This document shows positions 1 to 9,773 of a stretch of DNA of 64,000 nucleotides, in pieces (the first letter of the stretch is position 1; each line of letters opens with the position of its first letter). Origin of the DNA: Candidatus Latescibacterota bacterium (GTDB lineage: Bacteria; Latescibacterota; UBA2968; UBA8231); the NCBI GenBank assembly GCA_007136405.1, contig SLHA01000044.1, positions 1 through 64,000 of the forward strand, written 5' to 3'. The position numbers and the translations under genes are program-made. The notes beneath the pieces are model-generated. The model saw only the letters and a list, made by a program, of their open reading frames with translations. It did no database searches and had not been told where the DNA came from.

Positions 1-1182
1 GATGCGCAGGAGACACAGCCTCCTGCAGACTCAGGCGCGCGTGAAGACGAGCCTCCCCAGGCACAGAGCAAGACCTGGTATCCCTATGTCACCAAAACCC
101 AGTTCGAGAAGTTTCTGTCCCGCCTGGAGAATCAGGTGCCGGATCAGATAGACCGGGACTACGTCCGCGCCATCATTCGAACCCCCTCCATGATATACCG
201 GTTCCTGCGCGGCATAGAGGCCATGCGTCTGATAGACCGTGAACAGGCACCTACCGAACGCCTGTACCGTCTGGTGGACACGGACTATCGGCCATACGCT
301 ATCGCGGAGATCCTCCGCGACCTGTATGGAGATCTGGTGAAGCAGTGGCAGGATTCAGGGGAAACGCTCAGCGATGACCACATGGTTGACTTCTTCCGGG
401 AACGTACCGGGATGGGGCGGGACTCGGCCAACAAGATGAAGATGTTTTTCAAGTATCTGCTCAACGAGGCTGATTTCGGCGAGGCTCCGGTGTTCGTTGC
501 CAAGCCACGGCCGCCGCAAGCGCCTGTCGACCAGCCGCCACCGCCGGCGCCGGAGGCTGTCTCGAGCGACACCCCGTCATCGCCGGCACCGGAACGCCGC
601 TCCCAGGACACCGAAGCCGCTGCTGACGCCTCCTCGGATGAACCGGCGGCGGCTCCTTCGGACTCACCGCCGCAAGACACGGCCGTGCAACCGCCGCCAC
701 AAGACAAGACGGCAGAGCCGGTGCGCGAGCAGCCCCCGGAGCCTCAGCGCAACAACCAGCAGCAGCGCCGCGAGGCCCCTCCGCAGCGCCCGCAGGGGCG
801 CGAGGGGCGAGAGGGTCAGGGGCGCGACGGAAATCATGACCGATCGCGGGGACGGGATGGCAAAGACAGCCGCAACGGCGGGCGGGAGGTTACCGGGAGC
901 CGCGACACAGCAGGCGGACGGGAAGCGAACGCCGGCAGGGATCAGCGCAGTCCCCAGCCGCAGCGTGATGCGGGACAGCGTGATGCGGGACAGCGCCCGG
1001 AGCCGGCCCCCGCGCCGGACGAGCAACCGGAGGCACAAACGCTCAACGAGGTCCAGCGGGCCTATCTGCAGACGCTGCAGTCCATCGTCCGGGTCAACGT
1101 GGACGGTGACTGGGATGAGGACATGATCAAGACCGTCTTCGAGCGGTTGGAGCGGCTGTTCGACCGCATCCGTCGCAACTGA
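1..1182 (+). CDS. DUF5343-like protein with long disordered tail (5' partial)
   Basis: The reading frame is open from the first base of the window, so the GTG listed by the ORF track at 136 is probably not the true start and the gene begins upstream. The N-terminal half visible here (YPYVT, then PTERLYRL, then a helix ending in NEADF) matches my memory of the DUF5343 family, which has no assigned function. It is followed by about 180 residues very rich in Pro, Arg, Gln and Asp, including a tandem QRDAG repeat, and then a predicted C-terminal helix (LNEVQRAYLQTLQSIV to the end). The linker looks intrinsically disordered. No catalytic motif is visible. The family call rests on recall of the pattern and is moderately sure. 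Confidence 0.65.
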   Translation, partial: DAQETQPPADSGAREDEPPQAQSKTWYPYVTKTQFEKFLSRLENQVPDQIDRDYVRAIIRTPSMIYRFLRGIEAMRLIDREQAPTERLYRLVDTDYRPYAIAEILRDLYGDLVKQWQDSGETLSDDHMVDFFRERTGMGRDSANKMKMFFKYLLNEADFGEAPVFVAKPRPPQAPVDQPPPPAPEAVSSDTPSSPAPERRSQDTEAAADASSDEPAAAPSDSPPQDTAVQPPPQDKTAEPVREQPPEPQRNNQQQRREAPPQRPQGREGREGQGRDGNHDRSRGRDGKDSRNGGREVTGSRDTAGGREANAGRDQRSPQPQRDAGQRDAGQRPEPAPAPDEQPEAQTLNEVQRAYLQTLQSIVRVNVDGDWDEDMIKTVFERLERLFDRIRRN

Positions 1183-1226
1183 CATCGCCTGCACGCCATT
1201 GTTGGTCAGCAGGCCCAGAAATCCAC

Positions 1227-1254
1227 GGCGCCCGTGTCCAGCGACACGGGCGCC
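1227..1254. terminator. Bidirectional hairpin between convergent genes
   Basis: A perfect 12-bp inverted repeat (GGCGCCCGTGTC, 4-nt loop, GACACGGGCGCC) lies between the DUF5343-like gene and accA, which converge on it. On the plus strand it is followed by GTTTCC, so the U-tract is short. Position and stem strength suggest termination from both sides. Confidence 0.65.
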
Positions 1255-1300
1255 GTTTCCATCAACAGCGGCCGTCCATTGCCTGCCTGCCGGTATGGCG

Positions 1301-2263
1301 CTAGTCTGAATATGCGCCCATGGCGCAGTATTTCTCCACCCGGTTGCGCACCAGTTCCTCGGCTGACAGCAGCCGCAGTTCGGCCAGTGCCTCGGTGACT
1401 CTACGCTTGAGAAGCGCCGCCGCCTCGTCCCAGTCCCGGTGCGCTCCCCCAAACGGCTCCGGCACTATCTGATCGATGATTTTCTGCTCGTGCAGATCCG
1501 ATGCGGTCAGTTTCAACGCGTCCGCCGCCTCCTCCTTCCGCTCGCGGGTCTTGAACAGGATGGTCGAACAAGCTTCCGGAGCGATCACACCGTACCAGGC
1601 GTTCTCCAGCATCAGTATGCGGTCACCCACGCCCAGAGCGATCGCGCCGCCGCTGCCCCCCTGAGAGAGAATCACCACCACCACGGGTACCGGCAGGTGC
1701 GACATTTCGTACATGCACCGGGCAATCGCTTCAGCCTGCCCCCGGTACTCGGCTTCCACGCCAGGATACGCCGCCGAAGTGTCCACCAGGCTGAGAACCG
1801 GCAGTCCGAACCTGGCGCCCAGATGCATGATCCGCAATGCCTTGCGATACCCTTCCGGGTGCGGCATGCCGAAGTTGCGGCGCTGACGCTCGGCCACATT
1901 CCGTCCGCTCTGCATGCCCACCACCATGATGGGCTCGCCGTCCAGGCGTGCGGCGCCGCCGACCACGGCGGCATCGTCCCCGTAGGCGCGGTCTCCGTGC
2001 AGCTCGACAAAATCACTCGTCATCCGGGTGAGGTAGTCCAGCGTGTACGGACGTTGCGGATGCCGGCTCAGTTGCACACGCTGCCAGGGAGTCAGATCGC
2101 GGTACACCCTCTGGCGCAGATCCTCGGCCCGTTCCTCCAGCCGGCCGATCTCCTCGCTCAGATCCAGGCCGTCCGATTCAGCTTGTTGGGACAACTCGGC
2201 GATGCGCTTTTCCAGGGCGATCACCGGTTGCTCGAAATCCAGGTGGAAGGCATTTTCCGCCAT
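1301..2263 (-). CDS. accA: Acetyl-CoA carboxylase carboxyltransferase subunit alpha
   Basis: Alpha subunit of the biotin-dependent carboxyltransferase that moves CO2 from carboxybiotin to acetyl-CoA, the first committed step of fatty-acid synthesis; it acts with AccD in the cytosol. The family signature GGSGGAIALGVGDRILMLEN and the N-terminal LTPWQRVQLSRHPQRP block are present. The track start is too early: the second ATG of an ATGATG pair sits 6 nt after GGAGG and gives 320 residues, matching the usual 319. It is the last gene of the minus-strand amino-acid block, 141 nt after aspC. accD, accB and accC are not in the window. Confidence 0.95.
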   Translation of the reverse strand: MAENAFHLDFEQPVIALEKRIAELSQQAESDGLDLSEEIGRLEERAEDLRQRVYRDLTPWQRVQLSRHPQRPYTLDYLTRMTSDFVELHGDRAYGDDAAVVGGAARLDGEPIMVVGMQSGRNVAERQRRNFGMPHPEGYRKALRIMHLGARFGLPVLSLVDTSAAYPGVEAEYRGQAEAIARCMYEMSHLPVPVVVVILSQGGSGGAIALGVGDRILMLENAWYGVIAPEACSTILFKTRERKEEAADALKLTASDLHEQKIIDQIVPEPFGGAHRDWDEAAALLKRRVTEALAELRLLSAEELVRNRVEKYCAMGAYSD

Positions 2264-2404
2264 CATTCGCCTCCGGTGTGAGCGGCTCCAGGCAGTCTTG
2301 AACGGATACCGGCGGACTGCCACAGGCGGTTGGATGGTCACGGATGAAGGCACCGGCCCGCCTGATAGAACAGACACCAACACGCCACACTTTGTTCGGC
2401 AGGC

Positions 2405-3601
2405 TCAACGCAGCCGCTCCACGGCATGTTGAATGCGGTCCATCGCCGTCTCGATGTTCTGCATGGAAGTTGCGTAGGACAGGCGGATGTGCGCCCGTGT
2501 GCCGAAGCCCGCACCGGGTACGCACGCGACCCAGGCCTCGTCCAAAAGGTATGCGCACAGATCGACCGAGTCCTCGATGCGACGGTCCCCCACCCGGGAT
2601 CCGTACAGCTCATGCACCTCCGGATAGGCATAGAAGGCACCCTGCGGCATGGTGCAGCGGACGCCGTCCAGCGCGTTGAGCCGGTCCACCATGTAGCGCC
2701 GGCGCTGGTCGAAGGCGGTGCGCATTTCCTCGATGGATCCCTGCGGTCCGGTCAGCGCTTCTACCGCAGCTTTCTGCGAGATGGAGGCCGGGTGGGACAC
2801 CTCGTGGTTCTGGATTCGGTTCATGCCGTCCACCACTTCCGCCGTGGCGCCGGCATAACCGATGCGCCAACCGGTCATGGCGTAGGCCTTGGAAACGCCG
2901 TTGACCACGATGGTGAGATCCCGGATCGACGGTCCGAGCGCCGCGATGGACACATGTTCAGCGTCATCGTACACCAGTTTCTCGTAGATCTCATCACTCA
3001 GCACGTAGATGCCGTGCTCTACCGCCACCTCGGCCAGAGCTTCCAGTTCCGCCCGGGTGTACAGCATGCCGCTTGGATTGGAGGGTGTATTGAGATAGAG
3101 CATCCGCGTGCGCGGCGTGATGGCCTTCCTGAACGCGTCCGCGGTCAGTTTGAGGCCGTCATCCGCCGACGTCTCCACGACGACGGGTTCGGCTCCTACC
3201 AGTCGCGGTTGCTCCAGGTAAGTCACCCAGTACGGTGTGGGAATGATCACTTCCTCGCCGGGATTGACCAGGGCAGCCACGGCCAGGTACAGGCAGTGCT
3301 TGGCACCATTGTTGACGATGATCTCCTCTGTGGCGTAATGCAGCCCGTTGTCCGCGGCGAACTTGGCGGCTATGGCTTCCTTCAGTTCGATGATGCCGGA
3401 ACTCGGCATGGTATATTTGGTGAATCCGGCGGCGATGGCACGCACCGCCGCATCCTTGATGTTCTGCGGGGTATCGAAATCAGGTTCGCCGGCCGAAAGG
3501 GCGATGACGTCGACGCCGTCCCGGCGCATGGCCGCTGCCCTGGCCGAAATAGCCATGGTGGCCGACGGCTGCACGCGCTGAACGTTGTGAGCGAGCGGCA
3601 T
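2405..3601 (-). CDS. aspC: Class I aspartate aminotransferase
   Basis: PLP-dependent fold-type I transaminase of the aspartate aminotransferase (AspB/AspC) group, 398 residues. The PLP lysine lies in NGVSKAYAMTGWRIGY, the NPSNPSG-type cofactor loop is TPSNPSG, and SDEIYEKLVYD is the aspartate loop that binds the pyridine nitrogen. AGAGGAG stands 6 nt before the ATG. It starts 15 nt after argJ, so both are probably on one transcript; in this context it could supply aspartate, or act on other 2-oxo acids of the pathway. Exact substrate is inferred only. A second, divergent class I aminotransferase lies at 55122. Confidence 0.9.
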   Translation of the reverse strand: MPLAHNVQRVQPSATMAISARAAAMRRDGVDVIALSAGEPDFDTPQNIKDAAVRAIAAGFTKYTMPSSGIIELKEAIAAKFAADNGLHYATEEIIVNNGAKHCLYLAVAALVNPGEEVIIPTPYWVTYLEQPRLVGAEPVVVETSADDGLKLTADAFRKAITPRTRMLYLNTPSNPSGMLYTRAELEALAEVAVEHGIYVLSDEIYEKLVYDDAEHVSIAALGPSIRDLTIVVNGVSKAYAMTGWRIGYAGATAEVVDGMNRIQNHEVSHPASISQKAAVEALTGPQGSIEEMRTAFDQRRRYMVDRLNALDGVRCTMPQGAFYAYPEVHELYGSRVGDRRIEDSVDLCAYLLDEAWVACVPGAGFGTRAHIRLSYATSMQNIETAMDRIQHAVERLR

Positions 3602-3616
3602 CCTAATCTCCTCTGG

Positions 3617-4831
3617 TCAGGTGGTATACTCTGCGTTGATGCGGACGTACTCGTAACTCAGGTCGCAGGTGAAGATCGTCGCTCCGCCACCGCCGGCGAC
3701 GCCCAGATCGATGCCGATGGACACTTCCTTGCCCGCCATGGCGGCACTCAACGCCTGGGCATCGAAGGGCTGTCCGGCGCCGCCGCCGTAGATGCGCACA
3801 CCACACAAGGTCACCGTGGCTGCGCCGGGATCGAAGGCGACGCCGGCATATCCCATGGCGCAGAGGATCCGTCCCCAGTTGGGGTCGTTACCGAATATCG
3901 CCGTCTTCACCAGCATGGAGTTGGCCACCGCCAGACCGACCTGTCGTGCCGCCATCTCGTCCACGGCGCCCTGGACATCGACGCTCACCAGCTTGGTAGC
4001 GCCTTCACCATCGCGGGCGATCTGCCTGGCCAGATTGCAGCACACGGCCTCCAGCCCGGCATACAGACGTCCGACCGCCGGATCGTCGCCAGAGGTCAGC
4101 CGGGGAGCGCCGCTGGCGCCGTTGGCCAGGAGGATGACCGTGTCGTTGGTGCTCATGTCGCCATCGACGGTGACGCAGTTGAAGGAGCGGCGCACCGCCC
4201 GACCGAGCAGTTCCTGGAGCAACTCAGGCTCCACAGCCGCGTCCGTGGTGATCGCCGCCAGCATGGTGGCCATGTTCGGGGCAATCATGCCCGAACCCTT
4301 GGCCATACCACCGAGGCGCACTGCCGATCCCTGGCAGTCCAGTTCCACGGCGCACGTCTTGGGCACGGTGTCCGTGGTCATGATGGCTCGGGCTGCATCG
4401 GCACCACCTTGCGCCGACAGAACCGTTGCCGCCGCCTTGACTCCGGCTGTGATCCGGTCCATGGGCATGGGTACCCCGATAACCCCGGTGGAACAAACCA
4501 GCACCGTGGCGGCATCCAGACCCAGGGCAGCCCCGGCAATGGCACACATCGCCTCGGCGTCCCGCCTGCCCTGCTCTCCTGTACAGGCATTGGCATTGCC
4601 GCTGTTGAGCACCACAGCACGGGCGCAGCCGTCCTGCAGATGCTCGCGGTCCACATGGATAGGGGCCGCCTGGACGCGGTTGGTGGTAAACACCGCCGCG
4701 GCGCTGGCCGGGGCGGTGCTGACCACGAGGGCCACATCCTTCCTGTTCGTACCCGGTTTGATGCCCGCCGACACACCGGCAGCCAGATAACCCGCCGGTG
4801 TCGTCACCGTACCCCCGTCGATCCAGTTCAC
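3617..4831 (-). CDS. argJ: Glutamate N-acetyltransferase (ornithine acetyltransferase)
   Basis: ArgJ transfers acetyl from N-acetylornithine to glutamate in the cyclic arginine pathway, and in bifunctional forms also uses acetyl-CoA. The 404-residue length is normal. The self-cleavage site is visible as KGSGMIAPNMATML, where the precursor is split before the Thr that becomes the N-terminal nucleophile. The C-terminal FGNDPNWGRI block is also typical. Its ATG overlaps the cimA stop (ATGA), so translation is likely coupled. No other arg gene is nearby. Whether it is mono- or bifunctional cannot be read from the sequence. Confidence 0.93.
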   Translation of the reverse strand: MNWIDGGTVTTPAGYLAAGVSAGIKPGTNRKDVALVVSTAPASAAAVFTTNRVQAAPIHVDREHLQDGCARAVVLNSGNANACTGEQGRRDAEAMCAIAGAALGLDAATVLVCSTGVIGVPMPMDRITAGVKAAATVLSAQGGADAARAIMTTDTVPKTCAVELDCQGSAVRLGGMAKGSGMIAPNMATMLAAITTDAAVEPELLQELLGRAVRRSFNCVTVDGDMSTNDTVILLANGASGAPRLTSGDDPAVGRLYAGLEAVCCNLARQIARDGEGATKLVSVDVQGAVDEMAARQVGLAVANSMLVKTAIFGNDPNWGRILCAMGYAGVAFDPGAATVTLCGVRIYGGGAGQPFDAQALSAAMAGKEVSIGIDLGVAGGGGATIFTCDLSYEYVRINAEYTT

Positions 4832-6486
4832 CGCGTCATCCCCTCTTGTTGGCTGTCAATCATGGCCGCAGCCGCAGTGCCCGCGCCGTTGCTGGCCGCG
4901 GCCGCCGGCAGGATTCCCGCGTCTTTCATCAGTTTGTAATGCAGACTGTCCGCCAGGGCGATCCAGCTCGCGTCGATGATGTTTTCCGACACTCCTACCG
5001 TACCCCATACATCGCGACCGTCGGTGGATTCGATCAGCACGCGAACCTTGGCGGCGGTGCCATCGCGGCTGGACAGCACTCGCACCTTGTAGTCCTCCAG
5101 GTGGACCTCACGAATGGAGGGAAAATCTATTTCCAGACCTTTGCGCAAGGCCTGGTCCAGCGCGTTCACCGGCCCGTCACCTTCGGCCACGGTGTGGTGT
5201 ACGCGACCGTCCACCCGGATTTTGACGATGGCTTCCGATTCCTCGTCCTGGTCCCCGGTTTTACGGTTGATCGTCCGGAAACTGACCAGCGAGAAGCGAT
5301 CCTTGTATCTGCCCTGGACGCGTTGCGCCATCAACACGAACGAACCCTCTGCCGCCTCGTACTGGTAGCCTTCGTGCTCCAGCCGCTTCACCCTTTCCAG
5401 CAGACGCCTGACACTCGGATCGCGCTTGTCGAGTCCCGGACACAGGCGTTCGAGCTTGCTGACGATGGTACTGGTGCCGGCCTGGTCCGAAAGCAGGTAG
5501 CGCCGGTTGTTGCCGACCACTCCGGGATCGCAGTGCTCGTAGGCTGCCTGTGCCTTCATCATGGCGTCCACGTGAACGCCCCCCTTGTGGGCGAAAGCGC
5601 TCTCGCCCACATACGGCTGGTTGTGATCGTGGGCCACATTAGCCACTTCGCTGAGGAACCGCGAGGCGTCCATCAAGCCGCGCAGCCGTTCGCTGCCGAT
5701 GGTATGCCGTCCTAGCTTGAGCTCCAGATTGGGCAGGAGCGCGCACAGATTCGCATTGCCGCAGCGTTCACCGTACCCGTTGATGGTTCCCTGGATGTGA
5801 ACCGCTCCGGCCTCGACGGCCAGGAGAGTATTGGCCACGGCCACACCGGTATCATCATGCGTGTGTATGCCCAGAGGCACGCCGAGACGGTCGCGCATCT
5901 GCCCGGTGATCCGGAATACCTCCGACGGCATGGCGCCGCCGTTGGTGTCGCAGAGCACGACGATGCGGGCGCCGCCGCGCTCGGCAGCCAGCAGGGTACT
6001 CAGCGCATATTCCGGATCCGCGCCATATCCGTCGAAAAAGTGCTCGGCGTCATAGATCACCTCGCGTCCGCGCGCCACCAGGTAGGCCACGGAATCCTCG
6101 ATCAAAGCCAGGTTCTGTTCCAGACTGCAGCGCAGCACCTGCTGCACATGCAGTTTCCAGCTCTTGCCGAAGATGGTCACGGTTTCCGTCTCGGCGCGCA
6201 GCAGGGTATCCAGCGTGGGATCCTGAGCCGGACTCAAACCGGCGCGGCGCGTACTGCCGAAGGCGGTGACGCGGGAGCGCAGGGGTAGCCGGCGCACTTC
6301 GCGAAAAAAAGCCAGGTCTTTCGGATTGGTGGGGTTCGGCCAGCCGCCCTCGATGAAGTGCACGCCAAGGTCGTCAAGCCGCTGCGCGATGATCAGCTTG
6401 TCATCCAGGGAATAGGCGATCCCCTCCGTCTGGGCGCCATCGCGCAGCGTCGAATCATAGATCTCTATCTGTGATGGCGTGGACAT
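4828..6486 (-). CDS. cimA: (R)-citramalate synthase
   Basis: Condenses pyruvate with acetyl-CoA to (R)-citramalate, feeding 2-oxobutyrate for isoleucine through LeuCD and LeuB. The HMGL-like TIM barrel begins IEIYDSTLRDGAQTEG, the metal-binding HTHDD motif is present, and a C-terminal LeuA-dimer regulatory domain follows (about residues 400-540). The long CimA-specific N-terminal region (VHFIEGGWPNPTNPKD) separates it from LeuA. I placed the start at the ATG 6 nt after GGGAG; the track start lies 22 codons upstream with no support. 552 residues. It lies between leuB and argJ, with a 4-bp overlap to argJ. Confidence 0.93.
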   Translation of the reverse strand: MSTPSQIEIYDSTLRDGAQTEGIAYSLDDKLIIAQRLDDLGVHFIEGGWPNPTNPKDLAFFREVRRLPLRSRVTAFGSTRRAGLSPAQDPTLDTLLRAETETVTIFGKSWKLHVQQVLRCSLEQNLALIEDSVAYLVARGREVIYDAEHFFDGYGADPEYALSTLLAAERGGARIVVLCDTNGGAMPSEVFRITGQMRDRLGVPLGIHTHDDTGVAVANTLLAVEAGAVHIQGTINGYGERCGNANLCALLPNLELKLGRHTIGSERLRGLMDASRFLSEVANVAHDHNQPYVGESAFAHKGGVHVDAMMKAQAAYEHCDPGVVGNNRRYLLSDQAGTSTIVSKLERLCPGLDKRDPSVRRLLERVKRLEHEGYQYEAAEGSFVLMAQRVQGRYKDRFSLVSFRTINRKTGDQDEESEAIVKIRVDGRVHHTVAEGDGPVNALDQALRKGLEIDFPSIREVHLEDYKVRVLSSRDGTAAKVRVLIESTDGRDVWGTVGVSENIIDASWIALADSLHYKLMKDAGILPAAAASNGAGTAAAAMIDSQQEGMTR

Positions 6487-6615
6487 ACACAGCTCCCGCT
6501 GTTGGCCTGTTACAGTGGAACACGGCCCGCGCGCCGAACGCCGGTGACGCAACCGTCATCCTCTGCAGGCCTGCCTGCCGCACACGGTTGCGAACGTGCG
6601 GCTCTTACGCCGCGT

Positions 6616-7677
6616 TCACGTCGCTTTGGCGACCGCCTCGGCCACCATGTCGCCCACCTCCGAGGTGCTGTATCCCATGCGTCCTGCACCCAGATCGTCG
6701 ATCCGTGTGAGCGCATGGGCGATAGCCTGCTCCACCCGGCTGGCCGCCCTGTCCTCGCCCAACGTTGCCAGCATGAGCTGACAGGCGCCGATGGCAGCCA
6801 TCGGGTTGATGACATTCTGCCCGGTGTACTTGGGCGCCGACCCCCCGATAGGCTCGAACATGGAGACGCCTTCCGGGTTGATATTGCCTCCAGCCGCGAT
6901 TCCCATGCCGCCCTGGATCATGGCGCCCAGATCGGTGATGATGTCTCCGAACATGTTGTCCGTGACGATGACGTCGAACCATTCCGGGTTCTTCACCATC
7001 CACATGCAGGTGGCATCCACGTGGGCGTATTCACGTTTGATATCCGGGTACTCCGCCGCGCCCAGCTCGTGGAAGACGCGCTCCCACAGGTCGAACGCAT
7101 AAGTCAACACATTGGTCTTGCCGCAGAGCGTCAGCGTCATGTCTTGGTGGCGCTTGCGGGTGTATTCGAACGCATAACGCAGGCAGCGTTCGACACCCTT
7201 GCGGGTGTTGATGGATTCCTGGACCGCGACCTCGTCCGGCGTACCGCGTTTGAGACAGCCGCCGGCGCCGGCGTACAGACCCTCGGTGTTTTCCCGCACG
7301 ACGACGAAGTCGATATCCTCCGGTCCCTTGTCCCGCAGCGGCGTGGGAACGTTGGGATACAGTTTGACCGGTCGCAGGTTGATATACTGATCCAGCTCGA
7401 AACGCAGACGCAGCAGGATGCCCTTTTCCAGGATTCCGGGCTTGACGCCGGGATGACCGATGGCGCCCAGGTAAATGGCGTCGAAGGCACGCAACTCCTC
7501 GACAGCAGAATCCGGCAGGATCTCGCCCGTGCTCAGGTAACGTTCGCCGCCGAAGTCGAACTCCTGGGTCTGATAGCGAAACCCCTCTGCTCCGGCTGCC
7601 GCTTCCAGCACCTTCAGTCCCTCTCGGACCACTTCCGGTCCCGTGCCATCGCCAGGTATGACCGCGATTGTATACAA
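6616..7677 (-). CDS. leuB: 3-isopropylmalate dehydrogenase
   Basis: NAD-dependent decarboxylating dehydrogenase of the isocitrate/isopropylmalate family, 353 residues. Visible marks are [10 protein letters not shown] at the N-terminus, the [11 protein letters not shown] loop, the metal-binding [13 protein letters not shown] segment, and [13 protein letters not shown] near the C-terminus. The start is TTG, placed about 6 nt after GGGAGG. It follows leuD by 68 nt and so completes the leuACDB set; the same enzyme would also process the citramalate-derived intermediate. The sequence resembles the group that also contains tartrate/isocitrate-type dehydrogenases, so specificity rests largely on context. 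Confidence 0.9.
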   Translation of the reverse strand: MYTIAVIPGDGTGPEVVREGLKVLEAAAGAEGFRYQTQEFDFGGERYLSTGEILPDSAVEELRAFDAIYLGAIGHPGVKPGILEKGILLRLRFELDQYINLRPVKLYPNVPTPLRDKGPEDIDFVVVRENTEGLYAGAGGCLKRGTPDEVAVQESINTRKGVERCLRYAFEYTRKRHQDMTLTLCGKTNVLTYAFDLWERVFHELGAAEYPDIKREYAHVDATCMWMVKNPEWFDVIVTDNMFGDIITDLGAMIQGGMGIAAGGNINPEGVSMFEPIGGSAPKYTGQNVINPMAAIGACQLMLATLGEDRAASRVEQAIAHALTRIDDLGAGRMGYSTSEVGDMVAEAVAKAT

Positions 7678-7745
7678 AACACCCTCCCTGTTGTGCTGCG
7701 GCGGAAGCCGCCCCGTGCGGCAGCCACAGCGTGATCATGTTGAAG

Positions 7746-8342
7746 TCAGCCGAACGCGCCATCGATGTATGGCAGTCTGGCCGCCGCTGCCTCGATCTGC
7801 GCCCCGGCTTCCAGCAGTTGTCCCAGTGAATCCCACCTGCCCGTGACCAGTTGCTCACGCGCCCCCTCCGGTATGCCGATCGGCAGCGTCAGGGAGCCGC
7901 AGGTTACGGTGAGCTGGGTGAGATTCAAGGATACGATGAGCGCCGGATCCGCCTCCACCATGTCCTGCAGCCGCGCCACGTCCGACGGCGGCAGCACGAC
8001 ACACGGCAGACCGTTGGCCACACAATTACCGAAGAAAATTTCCGCATAGGACTCGCCGATGAAAGCGCGTATGCCGGAGCGCATGAGCGCCTGGGGGGCG
8101 TGCTCCCGGGACGAGCCGCAACCGAAATTGGCGTTGGTGATCAGTATGGAAGCACCCTGGTAGCGCGGATCGTCGAATGGATGCCCGCCGCCGGCACGGT
8201 CGTCTTCGAAGGCGTGCCCGCCCAGTTCGTCAAACGTCACCGTGCGCAGGAAACGGGCCGGGATGATGCGGTCCGTGTCGATGTCTGCACCCCGCAGTGG
8301 CAAGGCCCGTCCGTGTATATTGGTCACATGACTGTCGTTCAT
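7746..8342 (-). CDS. leuD: 3-isopropylmalate dehydratase small subunit
   Basis: Small (swivel-domain) subunit of isopropylmalate isomerase. The characteristic DTDRIIPARFL and NFGCGSSREHAPQAL motifs are present. The ATG chosen lies 6 nt after a strong GGAGGAG and gives 198 residues, close to the usual 200; the track start is 12 codons upstream. It begins 13 nt after leuC, and the Shine-Dalgarno lies in the gap between the two genes, as expected for subunits made together. Confidence 0.95.
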   Translation of the reverse strand: MNDSHVTNIHGRALPLRGADIDTDRIIPARFLRTVTFDELGGHAFEDDRAGGGHPFDDPRYQGASILITNANFGCGSSREHAPQALMRSGIRAFIGESYAEIFFGNCVANGLPCVVLPPSDVARLQDMVEADPALIVSLNLTQLTVTCGSLTLPIGIPEGAREQLVTGRWDSLGQLLEAGAQIEAAAARLPYIDGAFG

Positions 8343-8355
8343 TCCAGCTCCTCCC

Positions 8356-9759
8356 TCAACCGAGTACCGCGCGGACATCCACGACCGCGCCCTCCAGCGC
8401 CGCAGCCGCCACCATGGCCGGGCTCATCAACAGGGTCCTGCCGGTGGCGCTGCCCTGACGGCCTTTGAAGTTGCGATTGCTGGACGAGGCGCATACCTGG
8501 CGCCCCTGCAGCTTGTCCGGGTTCATGGCCAGACACATAGAGCATCCGGCGTGGCGCCATTGGAATCCCGCTTCGGTAAAAATCTTGTCCAGTCCCTCGG
8601 CTTCCGCGGCGGCGCGCACCTGACGCGAACCGGGCACCACGATGGCGGTGACGTGCGGCGCCACTTTGCCCTTGCAGGCGATGCCGGCGGCTTCCCGCAG
8701 ATCCGACAGACGGCCGTTGGTGCATGAGCCGATAAAAGCGACATCGATGCTCGTGCCCGCGAGCCGCTGGCCGGGACGGAAGCCCATGTAGTCCAGGGCC
8801 TCGCGCGCACTGCTGCGGGCCTCCGCCGGCATGCGCTCCGGATCCGGAATGGTCGCACCCACCCCTGCCGACTGGCCCGGGGTGATGCCCCAGGTCACGG
8901 TGGGCTCGATGGCGGCCGCATCGACCATGACCTGGTCGTCGTATGCCGCGTCAGCATCGGAAGCCATGCACTGCCACCAGTCCACGGCTCGCGTGAACGC
9001 CTCATCCGCGGGAGCATAAGGCCTGCCCCGCAGATAGTCGAAAGTGGTGGTGTCCGGATTCACGTACCCGGCGCGCGCGCCACCCTCGATGGACATGTTG
9101 CACACGGTCATGCGCTCCTCCATGGACATGGCGTCCACAGTGGTGCCGGCGTATTCATACGCGAACCCCACGCCGCCGTTCACGCCCAAACGGTTGATGA
9201 TATGCAGAATGACGTCCTTGGCGTATACGCCTGGCGGCAGCGTGCCATCCACCTGGATCCGCCGCACCTTCAGCGGCGCCATGGCCAGACACTGGGTGGC
9301 CAGCACATCCCGGACCTGGCTGGTTCCGATACCGAATGCCACCGCTCCGAAGGCGCCGTGCGTGGCGGTGTGGCTGTCGCCGCAGGCCACGGTCATGCCG
9401 GGTTGCGTGAGACCGAGTTCGGGGCCGATGATGTGGACGATGCCCTGGCGTTCGTCGTCCGTGTTGAACAACGGCAGAGCGAAGTCGCCGGCATTCTGTT
9501 CTATGGCCTGCAGCATCCGTTCCGCCAGGACATCCTGATACGGCCGCTGCAGTCGATCCGTCGGCACGATGTGGTCCACGGTGGCGAACGTGCGTTGCGG
9601 GAAGCGCACCTCCAGACCGCGCTCCCGAAGCATCTGGAAGGCCTGTGGACTGGTCACTTCATGCACCAGGTGGAGTCCGACGAACAGCTGCGTCTGTCCA
9701 CCCGGCAAGGTGCGCACCGTGTGCGCGTCCCAGACTTTGTGCAGTAACGTCCTGCCCAT
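8356..9759 (-). CDS. leuC: 3-isopropylmalate dehydratase large subunit
   Basis: Aconitase-superfamily large subunit, 467 residues, which binds the [4Fe-4S] cluster and isomerises 2- to 3-isopropylmalate together with LeuD; it would also act on citramalate. The three cluster ligands are visible in the GSCTNGR and [13 protein letters not shown] motifs. [13 protein letters not shown] is the conserved N-terminal substrate loop. It starts 14 nt after leuA behind a GGGGGG tract and runs directly into leuD. Confidence 0.96.
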   Translation of the reverse strand: MGRTLLHKVWDAHTVRTLPGGQTQLFVGLHLVHEVTSPQAFQMLRERGLEVRFPQRTFATVDHIVPTDRLQRPYQDVLAERMLQAIEQNAGDFALPLFNTDDERQGIVHIIGPELGLTQPGMTVACGDSHTATHGAFGAVAFGIGTSQVRDVLATQCLAMAPLKVRRIQVDGTLPPGVYAKDVILHIINRLGVNGGVGFAYEYAGTTVDAMSMEERMTVCNMSIEGGARAGYVNPDTTTFDYLRGRPYAPADEAFTRAVDWWQCMASDADAAYDDQVMVDAAAIEPTVTWGITPGQSAGVGATIPDPERMPAEARSSAREALDYMGFRPGQRLAGTSIDVAFIGSCTNGRLSDLREAAGIACKGKVAPHVTAIVVPGSRQVRAAAEAEGLDKIFTEAGFQWRHAGCSMCLAMNPDKLQGRQVCASSSNRNFKGRQGSATGRTLLMSPAMVAAAALEGAVVDVRAVLG

Positions 9760-9773
9760 GTTGTGTCCCCCCG

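Noticed and set aside
2426-4939. 837-aa plus-strand ORF
   Set aside because: It lies antisense to aspC and argJ, has no motif and arises from GC-rich codon structure of the real genes.
6577-6602. Hairpin GCCGCAC/GTGCGGC between leuB and cimA
   Set aside because: Short (7 bp), with a 12-nt loop and no U-tract; not enough to call a terminator.
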